A stretch of DNA of 64,000 bases from Akkermansiaceae bacterium (lineage in GTDB: Bacteria > Verrucomicrobiota > Verrucomicrobiia > Verrucomicrobiales > Akkermansiaceae), in contig CP059069.1 in the NCBI GenBank assembly GCA_017798145.1, positions 1,969,226-2,033,225 of the forward strand, written 5' to 3'. How positions within the stretch are numbered: position 1 is the first letter of the stretch; each line of letters begins with the position of its first letter. The position numbers and the translations under genes were made by a program. Under the pieces are notes generated by a model. The model was not told the origin of the DNA, made no database searches, and saw only the letters and a list, made by a program, of their open reading frames with translations. Below, one piece after another: positions 56,970 to 64,000 of this stretch.

Positions 56970-58004
56970 ATGACGCGCATTTTTTCATTCCGATCCCTTT
57001 TCGCACGCCATGAGGCGGTGCTGGCGCTCGTCATCCTGTTAGAGGTGATCCTTTTCGAATCGCTCGGCCGGAATTTCCTGACCGGCGGGAATGTCTCGAA
57101 CGTGTTCCGCCACTCGGTGGAGATCGGCCTGCTGGCGCTGGCGATGACGCCCGTGATCCTCAGCGGCGGCATCGATCTCTCCGTCGGCTCGATGATGGGT
57201 CTTTGCGCGGTGGTATTCGGGATCCTCGTGAAAAAGCTCGGGCTCGATCCTCTTTCCGCGGCCTGCCTCACCGTCTGCGTCGGCGCGCTGGGCGGCGCGC
57301 TCAACGCGGGTCTCATCCACCGCTTCCGCATGCCGCCGCTGATCGTGACGCTCGGGACTTTCTCTCTTTTCCGGGGATTGGCTGAGGCGTTCACGAAAGG
57401 CTCGGAGTCCTATTCCGGGTTCTCCGAAAGCTTCCTCGCCCTTGGGAACTCCGATCTTGCGGGCGTGCCGATGCAGGTCTGGATCCTTGCGGCTGTCGCC
57501 CTTGCGGTCTGGTTCCTGGTGCACCGCACGACCTATGGGAGATCCTTGCGAGCGATCGGTTTTTCACCGGAGGGGGCGAGATACGCAGGCCTGCCGGTCG
57601 CCAGAAATGTCTCGGCCGCATACATCACGGCGGGTGCGGTGGCGGGACTCGCGGCGGTGATCTTGGCCGCACGGCTCGGCGAGGCACGGGCGAACGCGGG
57701 TATCGGTTACGAGCTGCTTGCCATAACCGCCGTGGTGCTCGGCGGGGTCAGCATTTTCGGGGGAACCGGCAACGTGGGCGGAACGGTCCTCGGTTGGATT
57801 TCCTTGGCCATCCTGAACAACGGCCTAACCCGCATTTCCGATTATGAGATCATGGGCGAAAAGGTTTCCAGCGTGGCGCGTGAGCTTTCCGGGATGCTCA
57901 CAGGTATCCTTCTGCTTGCTGCGCTCTCGCTCGCGTCCGGAACAAAAACGCTGGCTCTGAGCCGTTCGCGCAAGCAGAATCCAGCCAATCCACCGAACCC
58001 ATGA
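56970..58004 (+). CDS. Sugar ABC transporter permease (CUT2), second
   Basis: 344 residues. Typical CUT2 permease segments: ALVILLEVILFESLGRNFL, MTPVILSGGIDLSVGSMMGL, GALGGALNAGLIHRFRMPPL, the EAA-like loop with RAIGFSPEGARYAGLPV and AITAVVLGGVSIFGGTGNVG. It is distinct from the first permease, so the channel is a heterodimer as in RhaPQ and LsrCD systems. Its end overlaps the binding-protein start (ATGA at 58001-58004). It begins 7 bp after the RHH antitoxin gene. Confidence 0.94.
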   Translation: MTRIFSFRSLFARHEAVLALVILLEVILFESLGRNFLTGGNVSNVFRHSVEIGLLALAMTPVILSGGIDLSVGSMMGLCAVVFGILVKKLGLDPLSAACLTVCVGALGGALNAGLIHRFRMPPLIVTLGTFSLFRGLAEAFTKGSESYSGFSESFLALGNSDLAGVPMQVWILAAVALAVWFLVHRTTYGRSLRAIGFSPEGARYAGLPVARNVSAAYITAGAVAGLAAVILAARLGEARANAGIGYELLAITAVVLGGVSIFGGTGNVGGTVLGWISLAILNNGLTRISDYEIMGEKVSSVARELSGMLTGILLLAALSLASGTKTLALSRSRKQNPANPPNP

Positions 58005-58990
58005 CCCGAAAACCCTTTCTCCTCTGCGCCGCATTCCTCGCCGCGCTTCCCTTCGCTTCCTGCAAGAAATCGGAAGATGTCGGAAAGCCCTCCGTCGGTT
58101 TCCTCCTGAAAAGCAAGGGCAACCAATATTTCGTCGCCTGCGAGGCGGGCGCCCAAAACGCAGCGCAGGATCTCGACATCGACCTCCGCGTCGATGGCCC
58201 AATCAGCGCGGATCCGGCGAAGCAGAACGAGATCGTCGAGAACTGGATCACCGACGGGCTGGACGTGATCGTCGCGGCCTGCGAGAACAAGGACTCTCTT
58301 TCCACCGCGCTGCGGAAAGCACGGGAGGCCGGGATCAAGGTCGTCACCTATGATGCCGACGCCCAGCCGGATGCCCGCTCGTTTTTCGCCAACCAGGCAA
58401 CGGCGCAGGGGATCGGTGAAAAGCTCATCGATACGACCGCCGAGCTGACCGGCGGCGAGGGCAAGTTCGCCATCATCACCGGGACTCTGACCTCAGCGAA
58501 CCTGAACGAATGGATCGCAGCCATCAAGGAGCGGGTGGCGGAGAAATATCCGAACATGCAACTCGTGGACATCCGCCCCTGCGACGACAACAAGGACAAG
58601 GCGCAACAGGAGGCGACGAATTTGCTCAGCGCCCATCCGGATCTGACAGCCATCGTCGCCGTATGTTCGCCCGGTGTTCCCGGTGCGGCGGAGGCGGTCA
58701 AGCAGGCGGGCAAGACCGGTGCGGTGAAAGTCGTCGGCCTCGGTCTTCCGAGCGAGAACCGCGCCTACATCAAGGACGGTGTCACCCAGGCCATCATCCT
58801 CTGGAGCCCCGAGGATCTCGGCTACCTCGCGGTGCAGGCAGGGGTCGCCCTCGCAAAGGGAGACCTCACCGCAGGCTCGGAAAAATTCACCGCAGGTAAG
58901 CTTGGCGAACTCAAGGTCGAGGGTGACAGCATCATCCTCGGCAAGCCGATGGCCTTCACCGAGGAGAATATCGACGAATACGATTTCTGA
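58001..58990 (+). CDS. Sugar ABC transporter substrate-binding lipoprotein (RhaS/LsrB-like)
   Basis: 329 residues. The lipoprotein leader is LLCAAFLAALPFASC. The body is a type I periplasmic binding fold: GFLLKSKGNQYFVACEAGAQ, GLDVIVAACENKDSLSTALR, VVTYDADAQPDARSFFANQA, KFAIITGTLTSANLNEWIAA, and the C-terminal ILGKPMAFTEENIDEYDF. The last motif resembles rhamnose- and AI-2-binding proteins. The operon order ATPase-permease-permease-binding protein is that of Lsr/Rha systems. I favour rhamnose or a related deoxysugar, but no catabolic gene is adjacent to settle it. Confidence 0.93.
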   Translation: MTRKPFLLCAAFLAALPFASCKKSEDVGKPSVGFLLKSKGNQYFVACEAGAQNAAQDLDIDLRVDGPISADPAKQNEIVENWITDGLDVIVAACENKDSLSTALRKAREAGIKVVTYDADAQPDARSFFANQATAQGIGEKLIDTTAELTGGEGKFAIITGTLTSANLNEWIAAIKERVAEKYPNMQLVDIRPCDDNKDKAQQEATNLLSAHPDLTAIVAVCSPGVPGAAEAVKQAGKTGAVKVVGLGLPSENRAYIKDGVTQAIILWSPEDLGYLAVQAGVALAKGDLTAGSEKFTAGKLGELKVEGDSIILGKPMAFTEENIDEYDF

Positions 58991-59003
58991 TTTCCGATAT
59001 CAC

Positions 59004-59537
59004 CTACCTACGGCGGCGGAGCAGGCCTAGCGCCGCGATGCCGAGCAAGGCGAAGGCCGAGGGCTCGGGAACCACGGTGACCGTTCCCTCAAAGGTGATA
59101 TTGTCCAGCGCGAAGCCATGTGATGCTGTGCTCGCGTTTGTGATCATATAGATCCGGAATTCGGTCGCGGCGGTAATTCTTGGTAGCGATGACAAGTCGA
59201 TCGTATCCGTTTCCGTGCCGCCTGCGGTGCCTGTCCAGTTCTGGGTGCCGATCGCGTCGGCATCCGACGAGAAGCCGCCAACGTCAGAAAAAACGCCCAC
59301 TAGTTTGGCCGCCGTGCCGTTCGTGATTCCCATATCCATGGTGAATGTCGTGAGGTCAATCGTCGCGCCTGCTCCGGGGGTCAGCGTGAAGCTGAGATAC
59401 ATGTTGTTAGCGATTGCTGTATTGAGACTGGTGCTGCGGTCTAAAAACCATGCCAAATGATTGCAGGTTACTCCCCGAACCCGGCGCTCTCGCTCGAGCC
59501 GGACGCCCCCCACATATTGTGCACGGATACGAACCAC
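59004..59537 (-). pseudogene. PEP-CTERM protein gene lacking its N-terminus
   Basis: The C-terminal part is a normal PEP-CTERM protein (LSFTLTPGAGATIDLTTFTM; FALDNITFEGTVTVVPEPSA; ALLGIAALGLLRRRR), but no signal peptide can be found. The open frame continues upstream only as basic, low-sense sequence through the operator-like motif at 59450-59469. The first internal ATG is at 59403. Without a signal peptide the protein could not be exported or sorted, so the gene is probably a 5'-deleted remnant. Confidence 0.65.
59450..59469. promoter_or_regulatory. 20-bp operator-like motif, copy A
   Basis: This copy matches copy B at 60499-60518 in 17 of 20 bases; all three differences are transitions (pattern atgccaaaYgRttgYaggtt). 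The core CAAAYGRTTG is nearly palindromic, as in LacI-family operators. It sits where the coding sense of the truncated PEP-CTERM gene begins. Confidence 0.55.
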
Positions 59538-59567
59538 CCCGCGTCGCTTTCGCGGCGCAGGGTGGTT
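59532..59567 (-). terminator. Hairpin terminator after PEP-CTERM gene at 59591
   Basis: AACCACCC (59532-59539) pairs with GGGTGGTT (59560-59567), with inner CGCG pairing. It lies 24 bp past the stop at 59591. No U-tract follows, so termination strength is uncertain. Confidence 0.5.
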
Positions 59568-59590
59568 GGGGTTGAATCCGATGAGCCCGA

Positions 59591-60370
59591 TCAGGCACGC
59601 CTGCGGCGGACGAGCAGGAGACCGCCGAGCCCGAGGAGAGCCAGTGAGGAGGGTTCGGGAATGGGTGTTGCGGTGACGCCGATCGCGGAAAGCTTCACCG
59701 TCCGGTGGCCGTTGGTCGTGAGGCCGCCCGTCGTGTCCATCTTGATCGTGAGCGTGCCATCCGCCGTGAGGCCGGCGACATCAAGCGTATAGATGTGACC
59801 GACGGTTGTGGTGCCGGATCCCTGCGGGGAAGAGATCGTGTAGATGCTCTGAGTGGCGCCTGCCACGTTTGCGGTGAAGCGTTGGTCTGAACGATCCCCC
59901 GTGACCGCCGTGTAGATGTCGATCGAGTAGTCCGTGTTCGCCAGCAGACTGAAAGACAGTTCAAGTGACGGGTCGGTGACCGGGTTCGGGGCGTTCGAGC
60001 TGTGCCGGATGAGGGCATAGCCGATGGTTGAGCCGCTCTCCTGGACGTACGAGTGGATGGCGGCCAAATTATTTGAAGGGCCGGAACCCGATAAGACGTT
60101 AAGCGTGGTGTTGATGATCGAGGTAGCGGCCTTCTCGGAAGTTGCTGTCGTGTATAGCTCTGAGGGGCGGTTGCCCGCCGCCCAGCGGGCCCAGTCATCG
60201 TAAGTGGTTTCCAAATCCAGGCTCGAGGCCGTGGATGCCACGCTGGATGCGGAAAGTGTCGTCGCCGCGTCCGCCGATATGGAAATAAGGCTGCATCCGA
60301 CAAAGGTTGCCGCCGCGAGGAGGTGTTTCGCGGAATTTCTGCCGCCGATGTGCTGATGGGTCTGTTTCAT
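59591..60370 (-). CDS. PEP-CTERM sorted secreted protein
   Basis: 259 residues with signal peptide (KHLLAAATFVGCSLISISAD), a body containing TSSLDLETTYDDWARWAAGN and LELSFSLLANTDYSIDIYTA, and a tail IPEPSSLALLGLGGLLLVRRRR plus Ala. It is divergent from the GntR/LacI-type regulator at 60524; the 153-bp shared region holds operator-like copy B. Regulation by that neighbour is likely by position. Confidence 0.9.
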   Translation of the reverse strand: MKQTHQHIGGRNSAKHLLAAATFVGCSLISISADAATTLSASSVASTASSLDLETTYDDWARWAAGNRPSELYTTATSEKAATSIINTTLNVLSGSGPSNNLAAIHSYVQESGSTIGYALIRHSSNAPNPVTDPSLELSFSLLANTDYSIDIYTAVTGDRSDQRFTANVAGATQSIYTISSPQGSGTTTVGHIYTLDVAGLTADGTLTIKMDTTGGLTTNGHRTVKLSAIGVTATPIPEPSSLALLGLGGLLLVRRRRA

Positions 60371-60498
60371 TGTGTTCTCTGCCTTTTGGTGGTGATTTGA
60401 AGGAGTCCTAACGAATCATGGCGTAGCAATGAACGCGTCACCCACGCATATAGCGTGAGAAAACCCGGCATAGGGAAGGAAATTCGGAATCGACGACT

Positions 60499-60518
60499 AT
60501 GCCAAACGGTTGTAGGTT
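60499..60518. promoter_or_regulatory. 20-bp operator-like motif, copy B (six bases before the regulator start)
   Basis: Second copy of the motif atgccaaaYgRttgYaggtt, in the divergent region between the PEP-CTERM gene (start 60370) and the regulator GTG at 60524. The palindromic core CAAACGGTTG with central CG fits a LacI-type half-site pair. Binding here would block the regulator's own translation-initiation region or promoter clearance, i.e. autorepression. Confidence 0.6.
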
Positions 60519-60523
60519 GACCT

Positions 60524-61564
60524 GTGGCGCTCAAACTCCTTTCCCATGCCGAGCAGGTGGCCGAGCACCTGCGGACCGCGCTGCTGAGGCGACGCTGGAC
60601 AGGGACGATGCCCGGCGTGCTGGCGTTGCAGGCCGAGCTGGGGGTGAACCGCACGACGGTGGACACCGCCCTGCAATTGCTTGAGCGGGAGGGCCTGCTC
60701 ATCCCCCGGGGAGTCGGCAAGCCGCGCCTCATTTCCATACCCGGGGATGCGAGATCGCCGGGCACGCGCATCGGGATCCTTCGGTTCGAGCCGCAGGAAA
60801 GCCAGCAGATCGAGATGGTCGATCTGCTTCACCGGCTCCGGGAGGACGGGCATGAGATCGTCGTTGCCCCAAAAACCCTGAGCGGCATGGGGATGGAAAC
60901 GGAGAAGGTGAAGCGCCTTGTGAAAGGGATCGCTGTCGATGGCTGGGTCGTCGTCTGTGCCGAGGATCACATCCTCAGATGGTTCGCGGAACAGCCCGTT
61001 CCTTTCATCGCGTATCATGGTCGCGACATCCCGGGCTTGCCGATGGCGAGGGTCGGGCTTGCGCTGGAAGCAGCCTTATCGGAGATGTTGCGGCGACTGA
61101 TTTCCCTCGGCCACCGGCGCATCGTTTCGCTCTCACAGGCCAGCAGGCCATCCGGCCTTTTTGTTGCGGAAATGAAAGCGGCCGGGATCGAGACCGGCCC
61201 CTATCACCACCCGAGGCTGGGGCCGGGCCCGGCGGCTTTCCGCCGCACGCTGGATTCCCTTTTCGCAATGACCCCGCCCACTGCGCTGTACATCGACGAA
61301 GCGCCGCTCACGCTCGCTGCCATGAGCCACCTCGCCCGCAAGGGCATCCACGCGCCCCGGGATGTTTCGCTGGCATGCCTTGGCTGGCATCCCGTCTTCG
61401 GATACGTGGAGCCCGAGGTGTCGCGTGTCGACTGGGACGGAAACGACATCGTGAACCGCGTCCTGCGCTGGGCTCGCAACGTGGAGCGCAAGCACAAGGA
61501 CACAGCCGCAACATGGGTCAAGTCCACGTTCATCGAGGGCGGAAGCATCGGGCCGCCGCCCTGA
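60524..61564 (+). CDS. GntR-HTH/LacI-sensor hybrid transcriptional regulator
   Basis: 346 residues from a GTG at 60524. The N-terminal winged helix (about 1-75: AEHLRTALLRRRWTGTMPGV; LALQAELGVNRTTVDTALQL) is GntR-like. The C-terminal periplasmic-binding-protein-like sensor (about 85-345) has GIAVDGWVVVCAEDHILRWF, LISLGHRRIVSLSQASRPSG and DVSLACLGWHPVFGYVEPEV, as in AraR-type sugar repressors. Such regulators are often numerous beside PEP-CTERM or glycan-use genes in Verrucomicrobiota (from memory). The likely inducer is a sugar. Candidate targets are itself, the divergent PEP-CTERM gene, and possibly the transporter operon ending 1.5 kb upstream. Confidence 0.92.
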   Translation: MALKLLSHAEQVAEHLRTALLRRRWTGTMPGVLALQAELGVNRTTVDTALQLLEREGLLIPRGVGKPRLISIPGDARSPGTRIGILRFEPQESQQIEMVDLLHRLREDGHEIVVAPKTLSGMGMETEKVKRLVKGIAVDGWVVVCAEDHILRWFAEQPVPFIAYHGRDIPGLPMARVGLALEAALSEMLRRLISLGHRRIVSLSQASRPSGLFVAEMKAAGIETGPYHHPRLGPGPAAFRRTLDSLFAMTPPTALYIDEAPLTLAAMSHLARKGIHAPRDVSLACLGWHPVFGYVEPEVSRVDWDGNDIVNRVLRWARNVERKHKDTAATWVKSTFIEGGSIGPPP

Positions 61565-61578
61565 GCCAGGGGGGCGGA

Positions 61579-61953
61579 TCACCCCAGCGGATTTTCCAGC
61601 CCCGTCTCGCGGATGTAGAATTCCGGCTTGAGATCGGCGAGCGGCCCCCGGAGTTTTTCGATTTCCGCAGCCGGGCCGTGGACTTCGAGGCGTGCGAGAT
61701 CGGCGAGTTCGAGAAATTTCGCGAGCAACTCGCCGACATTTCCCAGATGCGCGAGCACGCCTTCCGCTCCGACATATGCCTCGCGGCAGAAGGCCATGTC
61801 GCCGTGGCGGGAGAAATCGTAGTAAAGGCAGGCGGGCTCGGTGGCGGTTTTTGCCACGAAGGCGGGCATCAGCGCGGTGAAGGCGGCGAGGTTGCCCTCA
61901 CGGATTTTGAAATACGGGTGGAGGCTGACGGCGTGGGAAAGTGTTTCGGACAT
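61579..61953 (-). CDS. Small dimeric alpha/beta-barrel (ABM-like) protein
   Basis: 124 residues from the ATG at 61953; the open frame further upstream crosses a terminator hairpin. The pattern SLHPYFKIREGNLAAFTALM, ACLYYDFSRHGDMAFCREAY, GAEGVLAHLGNVGELLAKFL and LEVHGPAAEIEKLRGPL is that of the antibiotic-biosynthesis-monooxygenase/EthD-like ferredoxin fold. Activity unknown. It is convergent with the regulator gene. Confidence 0.8.
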   Translation of the reverse strand: MSETLSHAVSLHPYFKIREGNLAAFTALMPAFVAKTATEPACLYYDFSRHGDMAFCREAYVGAEGVLAHLGNVGELLAKFLELADLARLEVHGPAAEIEKLRGPLADLKPEFYIRETGLENPLG

Positions 61954-62000
61954 GACCCGCAGCCTAGCCGCTTTTCCCTGGGACAAAACCCCTAAATGCG

Positions 62001-62035
62001 CACGGCGCGGAAGGGACGAACCCTTCCGCGCCGTG
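62001..62035. terminator. Strong 15-bp hairpin between 61953 and 62063
   Basis: CACGGCGCGGAAGGG (62001-62015) pairs perfectly with CCCTTCCGCGCCGTG (62021-62035) around a 5-nt loop, 28 bp past the stop at 62063. There is only a weak T-rich stretch after it on the minus strand (the A/C-rich 61983-61996 on the plus strand). Confidence 0.8.
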
Positions 62036-62062
62036 GGATGAGTGAGATGCGTAGAACCGCGC

Positions 62063-63679
62063 TCAGCGGCGGCGGTGCAGCAGGAGCAGGGCGCCGAGAC
62101 CGCCGAGAAGGGCCGCCACATTGGGCTCTGGCACGGCCATCAGGGCAATGTCATTGCCACCGGTGAAAGTGCTTCCTGCCGAGTCGGCTATGTAGCTGAT
62201 CTGCCAATCCAGGCCGCCGTAGTTGGAAACCACCGCCCCTTGTGCGAAGCCTGTGTAGGTGCCGCTGATGGCATCCGTGCTGTCGTTGAGCAGGAGGAAC
62301 ACCATGTCATTCACCGCGTAGGTGCCGCTGAACAGCGTGGTGAGGCTGCCATTGGTGATGTCCACCGTTCCGGCTGTGATGATCTGGTCATGCTGGGTGC
62401 CGGCGGTGAGCCCGCTGATCTCGGCGGCATACGTGCCTGCCTGGATGTAGTTGCCGGTGTTGAGGATGCCCGGGCTGTTGCCGGGAGCCACGAAGCCACC
62501 GCTCTGGATGGTGAGCGCACCGACGGAGCCCGAACCTCCAATCGTCGCACCGGAGGCGACGGTTGTCTGCACGCTGGTGGTGATGTTGCCATTGACGATG
62601 AGCGTACCGCCGGAGACGTCGGTCGCGCCTGTGTAGGCGTTGCTGGTGCCGGTCAGTGTGAGGGTGTCGGCACCCGTCTTGGTCAACGCGAGGTTGCCAG
62701 CCAACTTGCCGCCGTAGCTGGACGGGGAGGCGGCGGCTGTGTTCACCGTGAGGGTCGATGCGGTGGACGAGCTGTTGTTGACGCTGTTGAAACTCGCCGA
62801 ACCGGTGCTTAGAGAGAGTCCCGCCACTTCCTGGTTGAAACCGTTGAGGTCGAACTCGGTGGCGTTAGCCAGCGTGGACCCAGTCATGTTGAGCCTGGTG
62901 CCAATCGGTAGGCGGTCGTTGCCTCCCGCGATCTGCAGCTTGCCGACAACCAGATTCGTATCGCCAAGATAGGTGTTGGCTCCGGAAAGGATCACGGTGG
63001 AGTCGGTGACGTTCGCCGTGCGGATGTTAAGCCCGGTGCTGACTACGCCGCTGTCGATCACGCCGCTGACCTCTAGGGTCGCGTTGGCCGATGCACCGAT
63101 ACGCGTTCCGGTGGAGCCGATGGTGACCGGTCCCTGCCACTTGTTGGTGCCGCTGAAGGAAGTCAAGGCGCCGCTGAAGTTGCCGCCACCGTTGATGATC
63201 AGGGATTCCCCTGCGTTCATGGTCACGCCTCCGTCGAGTTCCAGCCGGGCGACGGTCGTGCCGGTGCCACTCCCGTTCACCACGGTGCCTGCGGCCGTGC
63301 CTCCCAATGCGTTGGCGTGACCCACCTGCAGCGCCCCGCCATCGATGGTGGTGAGGCCGGTGTAGGTGTTGCCAGCTCCGGTGCCCATGATGAATCTGCC
63401 TGCTCCTTTTTTGGTAAGGGCGATGGCTCCGGTGATTTGACCGTTACCGGGTTCGGCACCTGTGGTGACGTTGCTGAAATTGTATTCGGCGCTGTTGTTG
63501 ATGGTCAGCGTGGCCGCTGTGGCGGAGCTTATCCGCTGGTTACGGTCAGCAGCCGTTGTGTTTTGGAGACCCGCGAGTTCCTGATCTTCTCCGTTCAGAT
63601 CAAAAGTAATCGAACGACCTCTCGGCGTGTCGCGTCCCCCACCTTTTTTGCGGACGCCTCGGAGAGGCATCCATGCCAC
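62063..63679 (-). CDS. PEP-CTERM protein with autotransporter-associated beta-strand repeats, N-terminus missing
   Basis: Up to 538 residues. It consists of repeated beta-helix units (TFDLNGEDQELAGLQN; GNTYTGLTTIDGGALQVGHA; SNAYTGATDVSGGTLIVNGN; GGSGSVGALTIQSGGFVAPG) and ends VPEPNVAALLGGLGALLLLH followed by RRR. The first complete repeat appears by residue 25, preceded only by a basic low-sense stretch, with no signal peptide. The frame's first ATG lies directly after the terminator of the upstream PEP-CTERM gene, leaving no room for a promoter. It is probably a 5'-truncated gene created by deletion or recombination between neighbouring repeat-protein genes. Confidence 0.72.
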   Translation of the reverse strand: MAWMPLRGVRKKGGGRDTPRGRSITFDLNGEDQELAGLQNTTAADRNQRISSATAATLTINNSAEYNFSNVTTGAEPGNGQITGAIALTKKGAGRFIMGTGAGNTYTGLTTIDGGALQVGHANALGGTAAGTVVNGSGTGTTVARLELDGGVTMNAGESLIINGGGNFSGALTSFSGTNKWQGPVTIGSTGTRIGASANATLEVSGVIDSGVVSTGLNIRTANVTDSTVILSGANTYLGDTNLVVGKLQIAGGNDRLPIGTRLNMTGSTLANATEFDLNGFNQEVAGLSLSTGSASFNSVNNSSSTASTLTVNTAAASPSSYGGKLAGNLALTKTGADTLTLTGTSNAYTGATDVSGGTLIVNGNITTSVQTTVASGATIGGSGSVGALTIQSGGFVAPGNSPGILNTGNYIQAGTYAAEISGLTAGTQHDQIITAGTVDITNGSLTTLFSGTYAVNDMVFLLLNDSTDAISGTYTGFAQGAVVSNYGGLDWQISYIADSAGSTFTGGNDIALMAVPEPNVAALLGGLGALLLLHRRR

Positions 63680-63681
63680 GG

Positions 63682-63710
63682 AAAACGCCCGCTTCGGGTG
63701 AAGCGGGCGC
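63682..63710 (-). terminator. Rho-independent terminator after the PEP-CTERM gene at the right edge
   Basis: CGCCCGCTTC (63686-63695) and GAAGCGGGCG (63700-63709) form a 10-bp stem with loop GGGT. The A-run 63682-63685 gives UUUU on the minus strand, 34 bp past the stop at 63744. Confidence 0.92.
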
Positions 63711-63743
63711 TTGGGAGACCTCTTTGCTGAGGTTTGAATTTTC

Positions 63744-64000
63744 TTACCTGCGGCGGCGCAGCAGGAGCAGCGCGCCGAGGCCGCTGAGAAGGAACGTGGA
63801 GGGCTCGGGGATGATCACCGCGTTCAGGCTGCCGGAGGTGAAGTAACCCGACTTGCCGTTTCCGAAGTCGTAGGCCGTTCCCTCGCTCAGGAACACGGTG
63901 CCGCCGAAATCGATGGAGAACGTGCCGTCGATGAGTTCGTAGGTGCCCGGTGCGGCGTTGAGCCAGTCCCAGCCGACGATGTCCTGGAAGGTGAGGTCGC
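63744..64000 (-). CDS. PEP-CTERM protein, C-terminal part (gene enters from the right edge)
   Basis: The last 85 codons are visible: DLTFQDIVGWDWLNAAPGTY, then FLSEGTAYDFGNGKSGYFTS and the sorting tail VIIPEPSTFLLSGLGALLLL with RRRR. The segment before the tail is the closing region often found in beta-strand-repeat proteins (YELIDGTFSIDF). The N-terminus lies outside the window. Confidence 0.85.
   Translation of the reverse strand, partial: DLTFQDIVGWDWLNAAPGTYELIDGTFSIDFGGTVFLSEGTAYDFGNGKSGYFTSGSLNAVIIPEPSTFLLSGLGALLLLRRRR

Overview
The window looks like a chromosomal segment of a GC-rich member of the Verrucomicrobiota, probably near the Luteolibacter/Akkermansiaceae group. This is an inference from content, not from a marker gene. 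It holds seven PEP-CTERM sorted proteins whose tails read Pro-Glu-Pro, a hydrophobic stretch, then three or four Arg/Lys. It also holds very large modular secreted proteins, an ECF sigma factor paired with a Ser/Thr kinase, a DUF1080 protein, and a CcoG/CcoI/SafE set for cbb3-type oxidase assembly. No rRNA, tRNA, CRISPR array, insertion sequence or phage gene was seen.

Layout: 1-11.5 kb (minus strand) carries three secreted proteins: a giant modular protein running off the left edge, an SGNH/sialate-esterase-like multidomain protein, and a PEP-CTERM protein that shares its N-terminal domain with the esterase. 11.6-14.3 kb (plus) is a two-component pair whose histidine kinase has discoidin-like sensor domains. 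14.3-18.8 kb (minus) is a tight operon: VOC protein, active HtrA-like protease, catalytically dead HtrA relative, sigma-54 activator lacking its phospho-acceptor Asp, and upp. 18.8-30.7 kb holds ccoG, a small membrane protein and a SafE protein, then ccoI and a PocR/AraC regulator. The two halves are separated by an opposite-strand operon: secreted protein, ECF sigma, Ser/Thr kinase with leucine-rich repeats, and a membrane protein. 30.8-38.0 kb (minus) has a broken lipoprotein gene, a subtilase of 1630 residues with a small secreted partner, and an rRNA methyltransferase. 38.3-42.8 kb has a PEP-CTERM protein, a GH36-like secreted glycosidase, trmB and tag. 42.9-50.3 kb (plus) is an RND efflux operon ending in a phospholipase D-like lipoprotein. 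50.3-53.1 kb (minus) has a GH25-like lipoprotein, a PEP-CTERM protein and a DUF1080 protein.

At 53.2-59.0 kb (plus) lies a complete CUT2 sugar ABC transporter (ATPase, two permeases, binding lipoprotein; rhamnose or AI-2 type by gene order). It is interrupted twice by toxin-antitoxin modules, one on each side of the first permease. 59.0-64.0 kb is a PEP-CTERM cluster. Two of its members have lost their N-termini, and it includes a GntR/LacI-hybrid regulator with a 20-bp operator-like motif six bases before its start codon. The same motif recurs about 1 kb away with only three transitions.

The strongest unusual signals are: the toxin-antitoxin modules embedded in the transporter operon; the HtrA/pseudo-HtrA/degenerate-receiver operon; the extracytoplasmic domain shared by the Ser/Thr kinase and the secreted protein of its operon; the repeated operator motif in the PEP-CTERM cluster; and an AT-rich inverted-repeat element that ends one reading frame and directly precedes the next in the cbb3-assembly cluster.
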